Assembly (NCBI GenBank): GCA_963734815.1
Contig: CAVTIH010000001.1
Span: 62,001-126,000 of the forward strand
Direction of reading: 5' to 3'
Length of the DNA: 64,000 bases
Source: Palsa-744 sp963734815
GTDB taxonomy: Bacteria; Actinomycetota; Thermoleophilia; Solirubrobacterales; Solirubrobacteraceae
Part shown: positions 15,768 through 24,048 of the stretch, in pieces
How positions within the stretch are numbered: the stretch's first letter is position 1
How the letters are laid out: the number at the start of each line of letters is the position of its first letter
Notes under the pieces: model-generated
Seen by the model: the letters and a program-made list of their open reading frames with translations, nothing else
Databases searched by the model: none
What the model was told of the DNA's origin: nothing
Position numbers and translations under genes: made by a program

Positions 15768-15994
15768 GTGGAGGCAAGGTCACGCGCGGCGAGCCCACTG
15801 GCGCGCTCGAAATCCTCCCACGCCAGGTCCGGGAAGTCCTGTAGCGATCCGGCGAGCGTCCCAGCCTGACCCGTTTGCACCACCCGCAGATGGGCGCCGG
15901 GCGCAACACCAAGGCGCGCCAGTTGATCGGCGGGGATACTCCCGTCAGGGGCAACGACTAGCTCGTGCCCGGCGTGCTCGTTCGCTGCGCTCAC
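15764..15994 (-). CDS. vapB: AbrB/SpoVT-type antitoxin
   Basis: About 76 residues from GTG 15994; the frame is open further upstream to 16048 but the domain starts here. ELVVAPDGSIPADQLARLGV, then APGAHLRVVQTG, is a swapped-hairpin AbrB-type DNA-binding domain. The C-terminal part (LQDFPDLAWEDFERASGLAA) would wrap the toxin. The four-base overlap with the toxin supports a single operon controlled by the complex. Confidence 0.8.
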   Translation of the reverse strand: MSAANEHAGHELVVAPDGSIPADQLARLGVAPGAHLRVVQTGQAGTLAGSLQDFPDLAWEDFERASGLAARDLAST

Positions 15995-16087
15995 GCCACG
16001 AAGTCTACCGCGCCGCAGGACCCCCCCGAACGCTCCGCGAAAGCCCATCCTCCAGAGCTGTGAGCCCGCGCTTCGCCGGTCGAAACG

Positions 16088-16115
16088 CCGTAAACGACGG
16101 GTGGGCCGTTTACGG
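16088..16115. repeat. Perfect 9-bp inverted repeat between convergent-looking units
   Basis: CCGTAAACG (16088-16096) and CGTTTACGG (16107-16115) are separated by 10 bases. The repeat lies between the vapBC start and the 3' end of the gene at 16234. It could be a terminator without a U-tract or a protein-binding site. Confidence 0.4.
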
Positions 16116-16233
16116 ATCAGCCTCCAACCGCACGGATCGTCGGCGTAAAATCCGTGGTCTAAGGAGACTCAGCTACGCATTGTTTCGTCCATGCGTCAGA
16201 CGACCTAGTTCAATCTCAAGCTGCCGCCTTTCA

Positions 16234-16770
16234 TCAGCCGCTAGAGGCTTTGGCTTTGCGGGCGCGCACTGCTTCCCGCCCCATACGAGCGTATTCCCGT
16301 CGCTGCTTGACCTTGACGAGGCGTTCGCGTGTGATGTTCAGCAGCTTCTCGCGCCGAGTCAGCGAGTACGAATGAAGCGCCCGCCGAGCCATCTCGCAGG
16401 CCATCCCCGCGTGGTAGAGAGCGTCGAACACGTCATTGCTGAGGTCGTAGCCCTTTGTGTCCTTCTTGCCAAGGACTCGCAACGCCGAGAACGCCTTGGA
16501 AACGAGTTGGTAGTCCGCCCGAGCGATCATCGGTGCCAGTGCTTTGCGCTCGGTTTCCCACACTGCGCCGTAGGCGGCGTAGTCGATGAACACCGGCCGG
16601 AAGGGCGTGGCCTGCGGTCTGTGGTTGAGGATCAGTGCGTCGGTCAGCGCGTCGCCCACGATCAGCGCGGCGGCGCGCGCTTCGCGTTTGCGGTCCCGAG
16701 CAGCGAAGATCGCCTGCACGACGCCACCGAGCAGGGCACCGATGATTACCGCTGCGATGGCTACAGACAC
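16234..16770 (-). CDS. Membrane-anchored helical protein of unknown function
   Basis: 178 residues from 16770. One N-terminal membrane helix (SVAIAAVIIGALLGGVVQAI, residues 2-21) is followed by a basic stop-transfer segment RDRKREARAAA and a long helical cytoplasmic domain. The layout and the segment GALLGGVVQAIFAARDRKRE recur in the broken gene at 20844 (GAIASGSVQATLA), so the element carries two copies of one family. It overlaps the upstream partner at 16761 by ten bases, so the two form one operon. Function unknown. Confidence 0.6.
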   Translation of the reverse strand: MSVAIAAVIIGALLGGVVQAIFAARDRKREARAAALIVGDALTDALILNHRPQATPFRPVFIDYAAYGAVWETERKALAPMIARADYQLVSKAFSALRVLGKKDTKGYDLSNDVFDALYHAGMACEMARRALHSYSLTRREKLLNITRERLVKVKQRREYARMGREAVRARKAKASSG

Positions 16771-17435
16771 GGATCGTTTGCGACCTTCCGGTCTCGCAAT
16801 GCCTCAACGTCGGGGTGCGTCGTCTCGCTGCTGTCGCGTAGCTCGCGCATTGTCGGGTTTGCTGGGGTAGCAGCGGGCAGCAGCGGATCGGCCGCAATCA
16901 ATCCGAACACCTCGTCATCGGCTCCAATCTCGATGCGCCATTCAGCGACAGCGTCTGGCACGGCGCTCTTGAAGTTGAGACCGACGCGGCTGGCTGGGAC
17001 ACGTTTGGCAAAGTACGCAAGCGCCGACGCAAGGCCGCTGGTTTCATAGCGAGGCTGCCAACCGCTGGGCGCGTCGGCACCGAGCGTGATGTGGGCTATG
17101 TCCTTGCCAACCTTCTTCTTGAGCGATGCGAGGTGCGGCGGTGGCTCAGACGGCTTCCAGTCACCGTCGTCGAACCAATCGACGGCAAACACGTCGTCTG
17201 GACGTGCTCTCGGCCACGCATCTGGCGTGCGAGTGCGCCAAATGAAGTCCAGCAGCGCACGCGCGTTGATTGCGAACGCTTCGAGTGCTGCCGCATCGAA
17301 TGGATCGTGCATCCGCTGCTGCCCGTTGCGGCGTAGTCCGTCGAGAAACGTTGAGAGGACCAAGACCTGCCGTAGCCGCCAGTAGACATCGTGGCTCAGC
17401 CGCTTCAACTCATCATCATTGCGATATCCGGACAC
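16761..17435 (-). CDS. Hypothetical protein, partner of the membrane-anchored protein
   Basis: 224 residues from 17435. Helical N-terminal half with AAALEAFAINARALLDFIWR, a middle part DVFAVDWFDDGDWKPSEPPP, then KKKVGKDIAHITLGA. The pattern helix-INARALLDF, acidic aromatic segment, then K-x2-IAHIT recurs in uncharacterised bacterial proteins and looks HEPN-like in shape, but no R-x4-6-H motif is seen. The C-terminal region is acidic. Ten-base overlap with the next gene supports a two-gene functional unit, one soluble and one membrane-anchored. Confidence 0.6.
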   Translation of the reverse strand: MSGYRNDDELKRLSHDVYWRLRQVLVLSTFLDGLRRNGQQRMHDPFDAAALEAFAINARALLDFIWRTRTPDAWPRARPDDVFAVDWFDDGDWKPSEPPPHLASLKKKVGKDIAHITLGADAPSGWQPRYETSGLASALAYFAKRVPASRVGLNFKSAVPDAVAEWRIEIGADDEVFGLIAADPLLPAATPANPTMRELRDSSETTHPDVEALRDRKVANDPCL

Positions 17436-17553
17436 GCTCCGAGTCTACGCGCGCCATTCGACGGGATGACCCGATGCGCACCCAGTCTGCTGGGGCAGCT
17501 AGGTCAGCCGGGAGACCTATGGCCCAGGGTTAGCGGTGCTTTACGCTCGATAG

Positions 17554-18039
17554 GTGGCGATTGACCTTGCTGATCTGTCCGTGCGCGAACTGCTCGCTCT
17601 CTGGGCGGGCTCCGTTCAGGAGCTTCGCAGTCGCGGGGTCGTCCGCACGTTCAACAGCCCCATCAGCGACATCGCGGAGCAACTGGTCGCTCTCCACTAC
17701 GGCGGAGAACGCGGTCCCTCCAACCAAAAGACCTGGGACGTGCAGGTTGGCACGGAACTCTTGCAGGTCAAGGCGCTACTCCGCAACGGAGGTGGCAAGA
17801 GACGCAATCTCTCGCCGGTTAGGTCGGATGACGGCTACGACGCGGTGATCGTCGTCGTCTTCACGAAAGAGCTCAAGGTCGAGCAAGCGGTCCGGATTCC
17901 GCGTGAGGTGGTCAACGATCTGTTCGAGAGGCGTCCTTATCTCAACGGGCGAATCATCCGCCTGACCCGCCAACTCCTTGAGCACCGCGAGGTCGAGGTG
18001 TGGGCGCTCTCGGATACTTGGCTCGACACACACGCATAG
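17554..18039 (+). CDS. Nuclease-like protein with PD-(D/E)xK-type motif
   Basis: 161 residues from GTG 17554. Residues about 30-75 read VVRTFNSPISDIAEQLVALH, then KTWDVQVGTELLQVKALLR. The pattern ISDIAE ... WDV-x5-LLQVK is the layout of restriction-like folds, with D in strand 2 and Q-x-K in place of E-x-K in strand 3. It resembles a small family of uncharacterised restriction-fold proteins. Active nuclease or inactive DNA-binding relative cannot be told. It sits just before the integrase, where defence or restriction cargo is frequent. Confidence 0.6.
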   Translation: MAIDLADLSVRELLALWAGSVQELRSRGVVRTFNSPISDIAEQLVALHYGGERGPSNQKTWDVQVGTELLQVKALLRNGGGKRRNLSPVRSDDGYDAVIVVVFTKELKVEQAVRIPREVVNDLFERRPYLNGRIIRLTRQLLEHREVEVWALSDTWLDTHA

Positions 18040-18246
18040 TGGCTGTCGGCTAGAGACGCACCCACTCGCAGCGCCGCATTGATGCTTCCACGCCGCTTCC
18101 ACACGAGCCAAAAGCTGCTTATTTCCTGACTATTCGAGGTGCCCTCTTGCTATATCAGTGAGAGGTCTATATACTGCTGGCACTCGCAAAATGGGTGCCC
18201 CGCGCCTGTTTGAGCACGCCGATCGGCCACATGGAGGGCAACCGCA

Positions 18247-19491
18247 ATGAGCAACGCGACTCCCCGCCGGATTCGCGTTGAGCCCGGCATATATCGACGC
18301 CCCTCCGACGACCGGCTTGAGATTGGTTGGCGCGACGCCCAGAGCAAGCAGCGATGGCGCGTGGTGGACGGTGGGATCAAGGCCGCTCGCGCAGCGCTGG
18401 CGCAGGAGCACGCCAAGCGCGCCCGCAGTGAGCGCGTCGCCAGCAATCCGCGTCTGACCTTCAACGCCGCCGCCGATGCGTGGTGGGATGCGCGCGTCGT
18501 CAGGCTCCGACCAGCCACGCACAACGCCTACGGAGCCGCGCTCAAACATCTGCGGCACCACTTCGGGCGCCAGCGCATGACCCACATTGCGCCCACCGAT
18601 GTCGCCAAGTACATCGCCAAGAAGCAGTCGGAGGGATTGAAGGGATGGACGATCAAGGGCCACATGACCGTGCTCTCATCGGTCTTCACCTACGCGGCGC
18701 GGCATCTTGGGCTCACAGCACAGAACCCGGTCAGCCTGCTCGATCGTGTCGAGCGTCCAAGCAGCGACGACGAGAAGCCCAAACGGGTCATGAACGCGGA
18801 TGAGCTAGACAAACTGCTCAACGCCGTAGACGACAGGTATCGCATGATCTTCGACCTTGCCGCCGAGACGGGATGCCGGCTCGCCGAGGCGCTTGGGCTT
18901 GCGTGGGAGAACGTCAGCTTGGAGGAGCAGACGGTCGAGTTCACGCACCAGCTCGACCGCAAGGGCAAGCGCGTACCCCTGAAGACCAAGCGATCTCGGC
19001 GCGTGCTGGAGGCCACGCCCAGTTTGGTCGGCAAGCTGCGCGAGCACAAGATCGGCACGGCATACAGCGGCCCGCACCAGCTCGTCTTCACGACCCGCAC
19101 GGGCTCCGGTCACGACCACCGAAACATCGGCGGGCGCGTCCTTGCTCGTGCAGTCAAGCGCGCCGACCTCGGCGCGGTCGAGGATCACGACGGAGCCATC
19201 ATCCAGCCGGCGCCAACGTTCCATGACCTGCGCCACTCTCATGCGAGCGCACTCATCGCGCAGGGCTGGGATATCGAGGAGGTCAGCGCGCGCTTGGGCC
19301 ATGCGAGCGTGGCGACCACACAGCGAATCTACGTCCACGCTTTCGATGCCGTGCGCCGTAGCAACGATCGCCGCGTCCGGTTGAGCAAGCTATACGGTAT
19401 GACGGACTCGACTAATCCGAACGAATCTCAGACCGACAACGTTGCCGCGCTACCGAGCGGTCGGACTGCGGACCAGCGCGAAGGGCTGTGA
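18247..19491 (+). CDS. Tyrosine recombinase, element integrase
   Basis: 414 residues. ATG 18247 follows a GGAGG-type ribosome binding site at 18233-18237. An N-terminal arm-binding part is followed by the core-binding domain (LTFNAAADAWWDARVVRLRP) and the catalytic domain with a complete set of active residues: R211 (ETGCRLAEALGL), a lysine in PLKTKRSRR, H326-D-L-R329-H (FHDLRHSHAS), H352 (RLGHAS) and nucleophile Y362 (RIYVHAF). The C-terminal 40 residues are polar and variable. It would catalyse site-specific recombination between the 43-bp tRNA-Val core sites. It lies 2.1 kb inside the right end of element A. Confidence 0.95.
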   Translation: MSNATPRRIRVEPGIYRRPSDDRLEIGWRDAQSKQRWRVVDGGIKAARAALAQEHAKRARSERVASNPRLTFNAAADAWWDARVVRLRPATHNAYGAALKHLRHHFGRQRMTHIAPTDVAKYIAKKQSEGLKGWTIKGHMTVLSSVFTYAARHLGLTAQNPVSLLDRVERPSSDDEKPKRVMNADELDKLLNAVDDRYRMIFDLAAETGCRLAEALGLAWENVSLEEQTVEFTHQLDRKGKRVPLKTKRSRRVLEATPSLVGKLREHKIGTAYSGPHQLVFTTRTGSGHDHRNIGGRVLARAVKRADLGAVEDHDGAIIQPAPTFHDLRHSHASALIAQGWDIEEVSARLGHASVATTQRIYVHAFDAVRRSNDRRVRLSKLYGMTDSTNPNESQTDNVAALPSGRTADQREGL

Positions 19492-20762
19492 TGAGCGAGG
19501 TCGGTTCGCACGAACAGGCCAAGACGGCGACTCAACGCCCGCCACTGCCCGACAGGTTTGTCCTTGGCGACGGGATCGACTGGTCATCTCAACTTGGCGA
19601 GACCACGCTGTATATCGAGCTGCCCTTCTGGCTGATGATGCCCCCTGGGCCGGTCGAGATCGAGTGGACCGAAAGACCCTTTGTTGTCCATGTATGCGGC
19701 CCATGGATGGAGGTGTTCGTCCATGAAATGTTGGACTCTCGCGCGTCCCAAATATTTCAAGGGCCGCTCGATCGGGACTACCAGCCACCGGAGGACATCG
19801 CCGCTGCGCTCGCTGAGCGGAAGGCCCCTTGGATGAGACGCCGATGCAAGACGATGCTTCGACTGGATGCACGCGCTCATAAGGGTGCCTTTCCACCCGT
19901 GGAGTCCGACGGAGACGCAACCGGAGAGCAAGAGGCTTACTGGGCCTCGCTGTGCGACGCCCATATCCCGATCATCAACGAGCTGATCCAGCGATACCGG
20001 CTAGCGACATATGACTTCTTCGCCTACGAGGTCAGCGCTTGGGACGTACCTGTTTGGTTCTTGAAGCACGCGGGGATGGGATACAGGACAGTGCTCATCC
20101 CCTACAAGTCGTGGGATGCGAAGCCTGTCCGAGTGGTAGGCGGTGCTGCACTTGGCGACCCCGAGACGACGAGGCCATTCGAATGGGCCACGGCTGACGA
20201 CATCACAAAGTGGTCGAGCGAGGACGCGACGCCTGGAGAGTTCGATCTCCTCGATGCCCGTTCGCTGATGGAGCGCGGCGACTATACGGGCGCTGTGCGC
20301 CGCACCGTCACGGCCATCGAGGCACTGCTTGGCTGGGCACTCCTCCGCACACTCGAAGAACAGTTCCCACAACAAGATGCCATCGAACGGCTCGCAAAGA
20401 CCGATAACGACTTCCCCGGCCGACTCCGGCAGTGGAAGAAGCTCGCGAAGCCAACGATCGCTCAGGTGGAGTTCGATGAGTTCGAGCAGACCCGCGCAAT
20501 CCGACACGACATCGTACATCGTGGGCGACGCCTCGGCCACAATGAGCGGGGGCGAGCACAACGCGCTGTTGATACAAGTCGATGGCTCTATAACAAAATC
20601 GAGGCAAATCCCGATCGTGCGCGGGTGCGCGACTTCGGCGCCCAAAAGTCCGTCGGCCGCGCGGCGCTGACGCCTCGCTTCCCGGCAACGGTTGGACCTG
20701 ATGGGATTGTGCTCGGCCCGATCGCGCTCGGCGACAGCGCACGCGAGAGGTCGCAGGCTTGA
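19491..20762 (+). CDS. Large hypothetical protein with C-terminal HEPN-type domain
   Basis: 423 residues from ATG 19491, which overlaps the integrase stop (TGATG). Residues about 250-400 form a helical domain: LLDARSLMERGDYTGAVRRT, then VTAIEALLGWALLRTLEEQ and IRHDIVHRGRRLG. R338-H-D-I-V-H343 is a textbook R-(N/D/H)-x3-H HEPN motif. The N-terminal 230 residues, rich in Trp and Pro (WLMMPPGPVEIEWTERPFVV), are not recognised and may sense a signal. Coupling to the integrase gene suggests it moves as cargo. A role as RNA-cleaving defence effector is an inference from the motif. Confidence 0.6.
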   Translation: MSEVGSHEQAKTATQRPPLPDRFVLGDGIDWSSQLGETTLYIELPFWLMMPPGPVEIEWTERPFVVHVCGPWMEVFVHEMLDSRASQIFQGPLDRDYQPPEDIAAALAERKAPWMRRRCKTMLRLDARAHKGAFPPVESDGDATGEQEAYWASLCDAHIPIINELIQRYRLATYDFFAYEVSAWDVPVWFLKHAGMGYRTVLIPYKSWDAKPVRVVGGAALGDPETTRPFEWATADDITKWSSEDATPGEFDLLDARSLMERGDYTGAVRRTVTAIEALLGWALLRTLEEQFPQQDAIERLAKTDNDFPGRLRQWKKLAKPTIAQVEFDEFEQTRAIRHDIVHRGRRLGHNERGRAQRAVDTSRWLYNKIEANPDRARVRDFGAQKSVGRAALTPRFPATVGPDGIVLGPIALGDSARERSQA

Positions 20763-20843
20763 AACCCACCGCACCCCATCGCGGAATGGGCCGAACCCAG
20801 CGTGCTAGCCAGTCGCAGCCGAGGAGCGCTCTACGATTGCCAC

Positions 20844-21401
20844 GTGTCTAGTGCTGGGTACGCGATTGGCGGTGTCATTGTCGGCGCCATCGCCAGTGGC
20901 AGCGTCCAAGCCACCCTCGCGTAATTCGAGCGGCGCAGAGGTGCTCGGGCCGCAGCTCGCATCCTCTATATCGAGTTACATGGCGCCGAGTCCTCAATCA
21001 AAGATGTCCGGCAGTTACGCGACTGGCACGACATGATCACGGACTGGTCGGGCTACGCAGACGCGTGGACTGCTCACCGCGAGCAACTCGCTTTTGCGTT
21101 GAACACAATCGACTTTACGCGCGTCTCGACCGCTTTCGGCTGCCTTGCGTCTATGTCCCGCGCCCGCGCCCGCGACTGGGACGCACACGACGCGCATGGG
21201 AAATGCGCTTTCGACCCGTCCGATGAGACCCTTGCACGGTACGAAAGAGCCGTTGACAAGGCAAGGCTTGTCACGCTGTCCGCTTCCTTTCGCTGGTGGG
21301 AGACAAGCCAGCGCCGGAGAGCGCTCGGAACGCCCACTATTGGGGCGGTGGAACTCAATGCAGCCGACCTTCGCGCCAAGCAACAGGAAGAGGAAGACTA
21401 G
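20844..21401 (+). pseudogene. Broken copy of the membrane-anchored protein family (in-frame TAA)
   Basis: GTG 20844 starts SSAGYAIGGVIVGAIASGSV, then QATLA and a TAA at 20922, after which the same frame continues FERRRGARAAARILYIELHG and runs to 21401. Without the stop this would be a protein of about 185 residues with one N-terminal membrane helix, a basic segment and a helical domain, like the gene at 16234. The rest of the frame (from GTG/ATG near 21033) could still be made as a soluble fragment of 122 residues. The single stop is the only lesion I see. Confidence 0.65.
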
Positions 21402-21569
21402 CTACCAAGCCAAGCGAGGAATTGACTGCTTGCGACCGAACGGCTGGAAGCATCCGTGGAAGCGGTAGACGGCAGCAGCTCGCAACAGATCGATGAACAC
21501 AATGCGCGAATGTCGCCTATCTGCAAGAGATGGGCGATACGACGCAGTAGACCGCAGCGTCTGAGCAGA

Positions 21570-21612
21570 CTTCACACGCGAGAGGTCGGTGGTTCGAAAC
21601 CACCCGTGCCCA
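21570..21612 (+). repeat. Attachment-site core, copy 2 (junction of the two elements)
   Basis: Exact 43-bp copy of 7962-8004. Upstream bases (GCAGA) do not pair as a tRNA anticodon stem, so no second tRNA is formed. It is the right end of element A and the left end of the shorter tandem segment. Confidence 0.9.
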
Positions 21613-21654
21613 CTCCTCGATCTCCTTTATCTGAAACAGATTCTACTCATCGCC

Positions 21655-21718
21655 AGCGAGCCCCTTTAGCTCGCTTGAGAGGCCAAAATCGTCCATGGGC
21701 CCATTCATGGGCCTAAAC
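21655..21718. repeat. Two adjacent hairpins beside the attachment core
   Basis: AGCGAGC (21655-21661) and GCTCGCT (21669-21675) form a 7-bp stem with a 7-base loop. GGCCCAT (21698-21704) and ATGGGCC (21707-21713) form a second stem with a two-base loop, running into CATGGGCCTAAAC, which is repeated at 23932. They may terminate transcription coming out of element A or bind recombination proteins. Confidence 0.45.
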
Positions 21719-22213
21719 TCTCCGTCGGCACCCCTGGTGATCTGGCGTGTGAAGGTCACCGTGGCGCAAGCCGAATACGCCGCCAACAAGGTCGGCTTGT
21801 GCTGAGGCGTCCCTCCCAGCGTTGGCCACGAGGAGCCAAGCGACTACCCTAAACCCGGCCCGGCCGTTCAGCCAGTCGTCGGTAGCTGCGGCGGGCTTCT
21901 GCCAAATCATCTGGCCCTCGCTGCTTTGCTGGCTGGGCGAGCCCGCGCGCCCGGCACCACTGCTTTGCGCTGGATAGCGAGCGCGTCGACGGAGGCCACT
22001 CACGCCGCTGGTCCGGACGAGGGTGGAGCGCGGGCGCCAGGGGTAGCGATGCGCTCGCTTCCCTGTGGGAGTGAGTGCCCTGGTCCCTCCGCCCGAGCGC
22101 CAGGCACAGCGGCGCGGACGGTCAAGGGTCGGCGGCGATAGATGGCAGCCTCAGTGCTGGCGAGCTGCTTCGCTGATACAGCATCTGTCGGCGTCGAGGG
22201 CCACACTTGAGCC
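21719..22213. other. Gene-poor stretch, no supported gene
   Basis: All frames here are short and look like shadows. One plus-strand piece reads LVIWRVKVTVAQAEYAANKV before a stop and may be a decayed gene end, but I cannot name it. Nothing else is supported. Confidence 0.4.
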
Positions 22214-22879
22214 ATGGATCTACGTGGTACCTACAGCGCAGACCGCACGGCTGTCCTCTCGGGCGTGCCGAAGGCGACTGTGTACCACTGGGCACGCAAG
22301 GAGATCCTCGCCCCGAGCGTGTCTGCTGAGCGCATAAGGCTCTGGTCCTACAGCGACCTGCTCGCGCTGCGCGTCATCGCCTGGCTGCGCGCCACCAAGA
22401 CCGCGCCTGATGGGCAGGCCATAGCGCCCACCACGATGACCGCCGTGCGCACCGGATTGCGCGAACTCGCCAACATCGACCTCGCCCTGTGGGCCGAGGA
22501 GGGCAGCCCGAATATCGCCGTGGACCGCGGCGGGCGGATCGTCCTCAATGCGACTCCCTCGCCCAAGCATTCCGACGGGCAGGCAGTCCTCGACGCGGAG
22601 GCGCTTGATCTGCTTCGCCCACTGGCGATCGGGCGGCTGGTACGCGGGCCTGACCTTGTGGCCCCGCGTCCGCGGCTGCGCATCGTCCCGGGGAAGCTCG
22701 CCGGAGCGCCCCACGTCCACCGCACCCGCATCGAGACTGAGGCGCTCGCCGCCCTGCGGCGCCGCGGGCTGACCGTCGACAAGATCACTGCGCTCTACCC
22801 CGCGATCGATACTGCCGACGTCGAGTACGCGCTGGACTTAGAGCGCGAGCTTCAGCCGGATCTCGCGCTGGCGGCCTGA
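22214..22879 (+). CDS. MerR-like HTH protein with C-terminal DUF433 domain, antitoxin-like
   Basis: 221 residues from ATG 22214. The N-terminus (YSADRTAVLSGVPKATVYHW, RIRLWSYSDLLALRVIAWLR) is a MerR-type helix-turn-helix. The C-terminus (VPGKLAGAPHVHRTRIETEA, LAALRRRGLTVDKITALYPA, IDTADVEYALDLERELQ) is a DUF433 domain, found in antitoxins that often pair with DUF5615 PIN-like toxins. No toxin gene follows directly; the nearest, at 23454, already has its own partner. It may control that pair or be an orphan. Confidence 0.75.
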   Translation: MDLRGTYSADRTAVLSGVPKATVYHWARKEILAPSVSAERIRLWSYSDLLALRVIAWLRATKTAPDGQAIAPTTMTAVRTGLRELANIDLALWAEEGSPNIAVDRGGRIVLNATPSPKHSDGQAVLDAEALDLLRPLAIGRLVRGPDLVAPRPRLRIVPGKLAGAPHVHRTRIETEALAALRRRGLTVDKITALYPAIDTADVEYALDLERELQPDLALAA

Positions 22880-22979
22880 CCGCCACAGCCATGCCGTAAG
22901 ACAGGGGGCGACCTCGTCCGCGCTGTCGCTGACATGGGACGAAGCGCACCCGCGGCCGCCAACCTGCTCCAATTGTGCT

Positions 22980-22996
22980 ACTTTGCATTACAAAGT
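22980..22996. promoter_or_regulatory. Palindromic operator of the toxin-antitoxin pair
   Basis: ACTTTG (22980-22985), CATTA, CAAAGT (22991-22996): perfect 6-bp arms with a 5-bp spacer, 20 bp before the antitoxin ATG and over the likely promoter. A natural binding site for the ribbon-helix-helix antitoxin. Confidence 0.55.
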
Positions 22997-23016
22997 CTTC
23001 AACGGGAGAAGTGGCG

Positions 23017-23457
23017 ATGTCACGGACCAAGCGCACAAAGTCGTTTTCCGCACGGTTCTCCGCAGAGGTCGTCGATATGCTCGATGTCCGCAGCGAACGC
23101 CTTGGTCAGTCGAAGGCGCGGGTGGCGGAGCGCCTGATCGAGGAGGGCCTGCGGATCGAAGAGCTCCCGGGGATCGTCTTCCGCTCGGGCCCCACGGGCA
23201 GGCGGGCCGGCATCGCCGGCGGCCCCGACGTCTGGGAGATCGCCCGCGACCTGAAGGCGGCGGCCGGGGAGGGCGCGACGGACCCGATCGAGGCGGTCGC
23301 GCATATCAGCGGCCTCGACCGCAGCGCGGTGGAACTGGCAGCGAGCTACTACGCCGCCTATCCCGCTGACATCGACGAGCGCATCCAAATGGATGAGGAG
23401 GCAGCCGAGCGGCTTCGGCACATGCTTGGGTCCTCGCACACCCGATCCGCGGCGTGA
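23017..23457 (+). CDS. Ribbon-helix-helix antitoxin with DUF433-like C-terminal part
   Basis: 146 residues from ATG 23017 with GGGAGAAG upstream. Residues 1-45 (KSFSARFSAEVVDMLDVRSE, RLGQSKARVAERLIEEGL) form a ribbon-helix-helix DNA-binding domain. The second half (DVWEIARDLKAAAGEGATDP, IEAVAHISGLDRSAVELAAS, YYAAYPADIDERI) resembles the toxin-binding DUF433-type module. The stop overlaps the toxin start (GTGA). It should neutralise the toxin and repress the operon through the palindrome upstream. Confidence 0.75.
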   Translation: MSRTKRTKSFSARFSAEVVDMLDVRSERLGQSKARVAERLIEEGLRIEELPGIVFRSGPTGRRAGIAGGPDVWEIARDLKAAAGEGATDPIEAVAHISGLDRSAVELAASYYAAYPADIDERIQMDEEAAERLRHMLGSSHTRSAA

Positions 23458-23849
23458 GGCTGCTGCTCGACGAGATGTGGACGCCGACGATCGCGCTCGA
23501 GCTGCGCAAGCGCGGCTTCGACGTGGTCGCGATCAGCGAGTCGGCGCACGCTGGCCGCTACGCCGGGATCAGCGACGATGAAGTCTTCGCGCGCGCACAG
23601 GACGACGGCCGCGCGATCGTCACCGACAACATCGCGGACTACGAGCAGGCCAGACGCGACCATGAGAGCCACCGACGGACCCATCACGGGCTGCTCTACG
23701 CGCTCAACCCGCCCTTCAACCGTCATCGAGGCGAGCGCGTCATTGGCCAGATGGTGAACGCGCTCGCCCGCTTCCTCTCCTCACCGGACGCAGCGCAGCA
23801 GCCGTTCAACCGAGCGCACTACCTCCGCGAAGCCCCGCGTGATACCTGA
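23454..23849 (+). CDS. PIN-like toxin, DUF5615 type
   Basis: 131 residues from GTG 23454. The motifs are RLLLDEMWTPTIALELRKRG, FDVVAIS, GISDDEVFARAQDDGRAIVT and DNIADYE, as in the DUF5615 (Mut7-C-like PIN) family: LLDE near the start, D(D/E)E in the middle and TxD at the end of the next strand. The usual partner is a DUF433 protein, as here. Inferred ribonuclease toxin. Confidence 0.8.
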   Translation: MRLLLDEMWTPTIALELRKRGFDVVAISESAHAGRYAGISDDEVFARAQDDGRAIVTDNIADYEQARRDHESHRRTHHGLLYALNPPFNRHRGERVIGQMVNALARFLSSPDAAQQPFNRAHYLREAPRDT

Positions 23850-23910
23850 GCGCACGTCATCCCGCCGAGCCGGCGCTGACCGCCGCAAGGTAGGACCCGC
23901 ACCCGAAAAC

Positions 23911-23944
23911 GTTTAGGCCCATGGAGCCTCTCATGGGCCTAAAC
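23911..23944. terminator. Strong 13-bp stem hairpin after the toxin gene
   Basis: GTTTAGGCCCATG (23911-23923) and CATGGGCCTAAAC (23932-23944) pair perfectly around an 8-base loop. It lies 60 bp after the toxin stop and 105 bp before attachment core 3. There is no T-run afterwards (C-run instead), so it may terminate weakly or serve as a protein site. The right arm equals the sequence at 21706-21718. Confidence 0.6.
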
Positions 23945-24048
23945 CCCCCCGATTTGGGCCGAAATCAGCCGAAACGCCAATCGGCACAATCCCCACTTCC
24001 CCGCATGAATAAAGGGAAAACCCGGTATCCACCCAGCTTGCGGTACCT

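Larger units (their letters stand above)
7962..21612. mobile_element. Integrative element A in tRNA-Val, about 13.6 kb
   Basis: Bounded by exact 43-bp repeats of the tRNA-Val 3' half. It contains an excisionase-like gene next to the left end (8115-8417) and a complete tyrosine integrase 2.1 kb from the right end (18247-19491). Inside are chains of short overlapping genes for Zn-finger, HTH and RHH proteins, HEPN-like proteins, a vapBC pair and a nuclease-like protein. I find no replication, coupling-protein, relaxase or virion genes, so it looks like a mobilisable or defence-type genomic island, not a self-transmissible ICE or a prophage. Stretches such as 8.6-9.6 kb and 13.5-15.2 kb look less GC-rich than the flanking chromosome. 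Confidence 0.85.
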
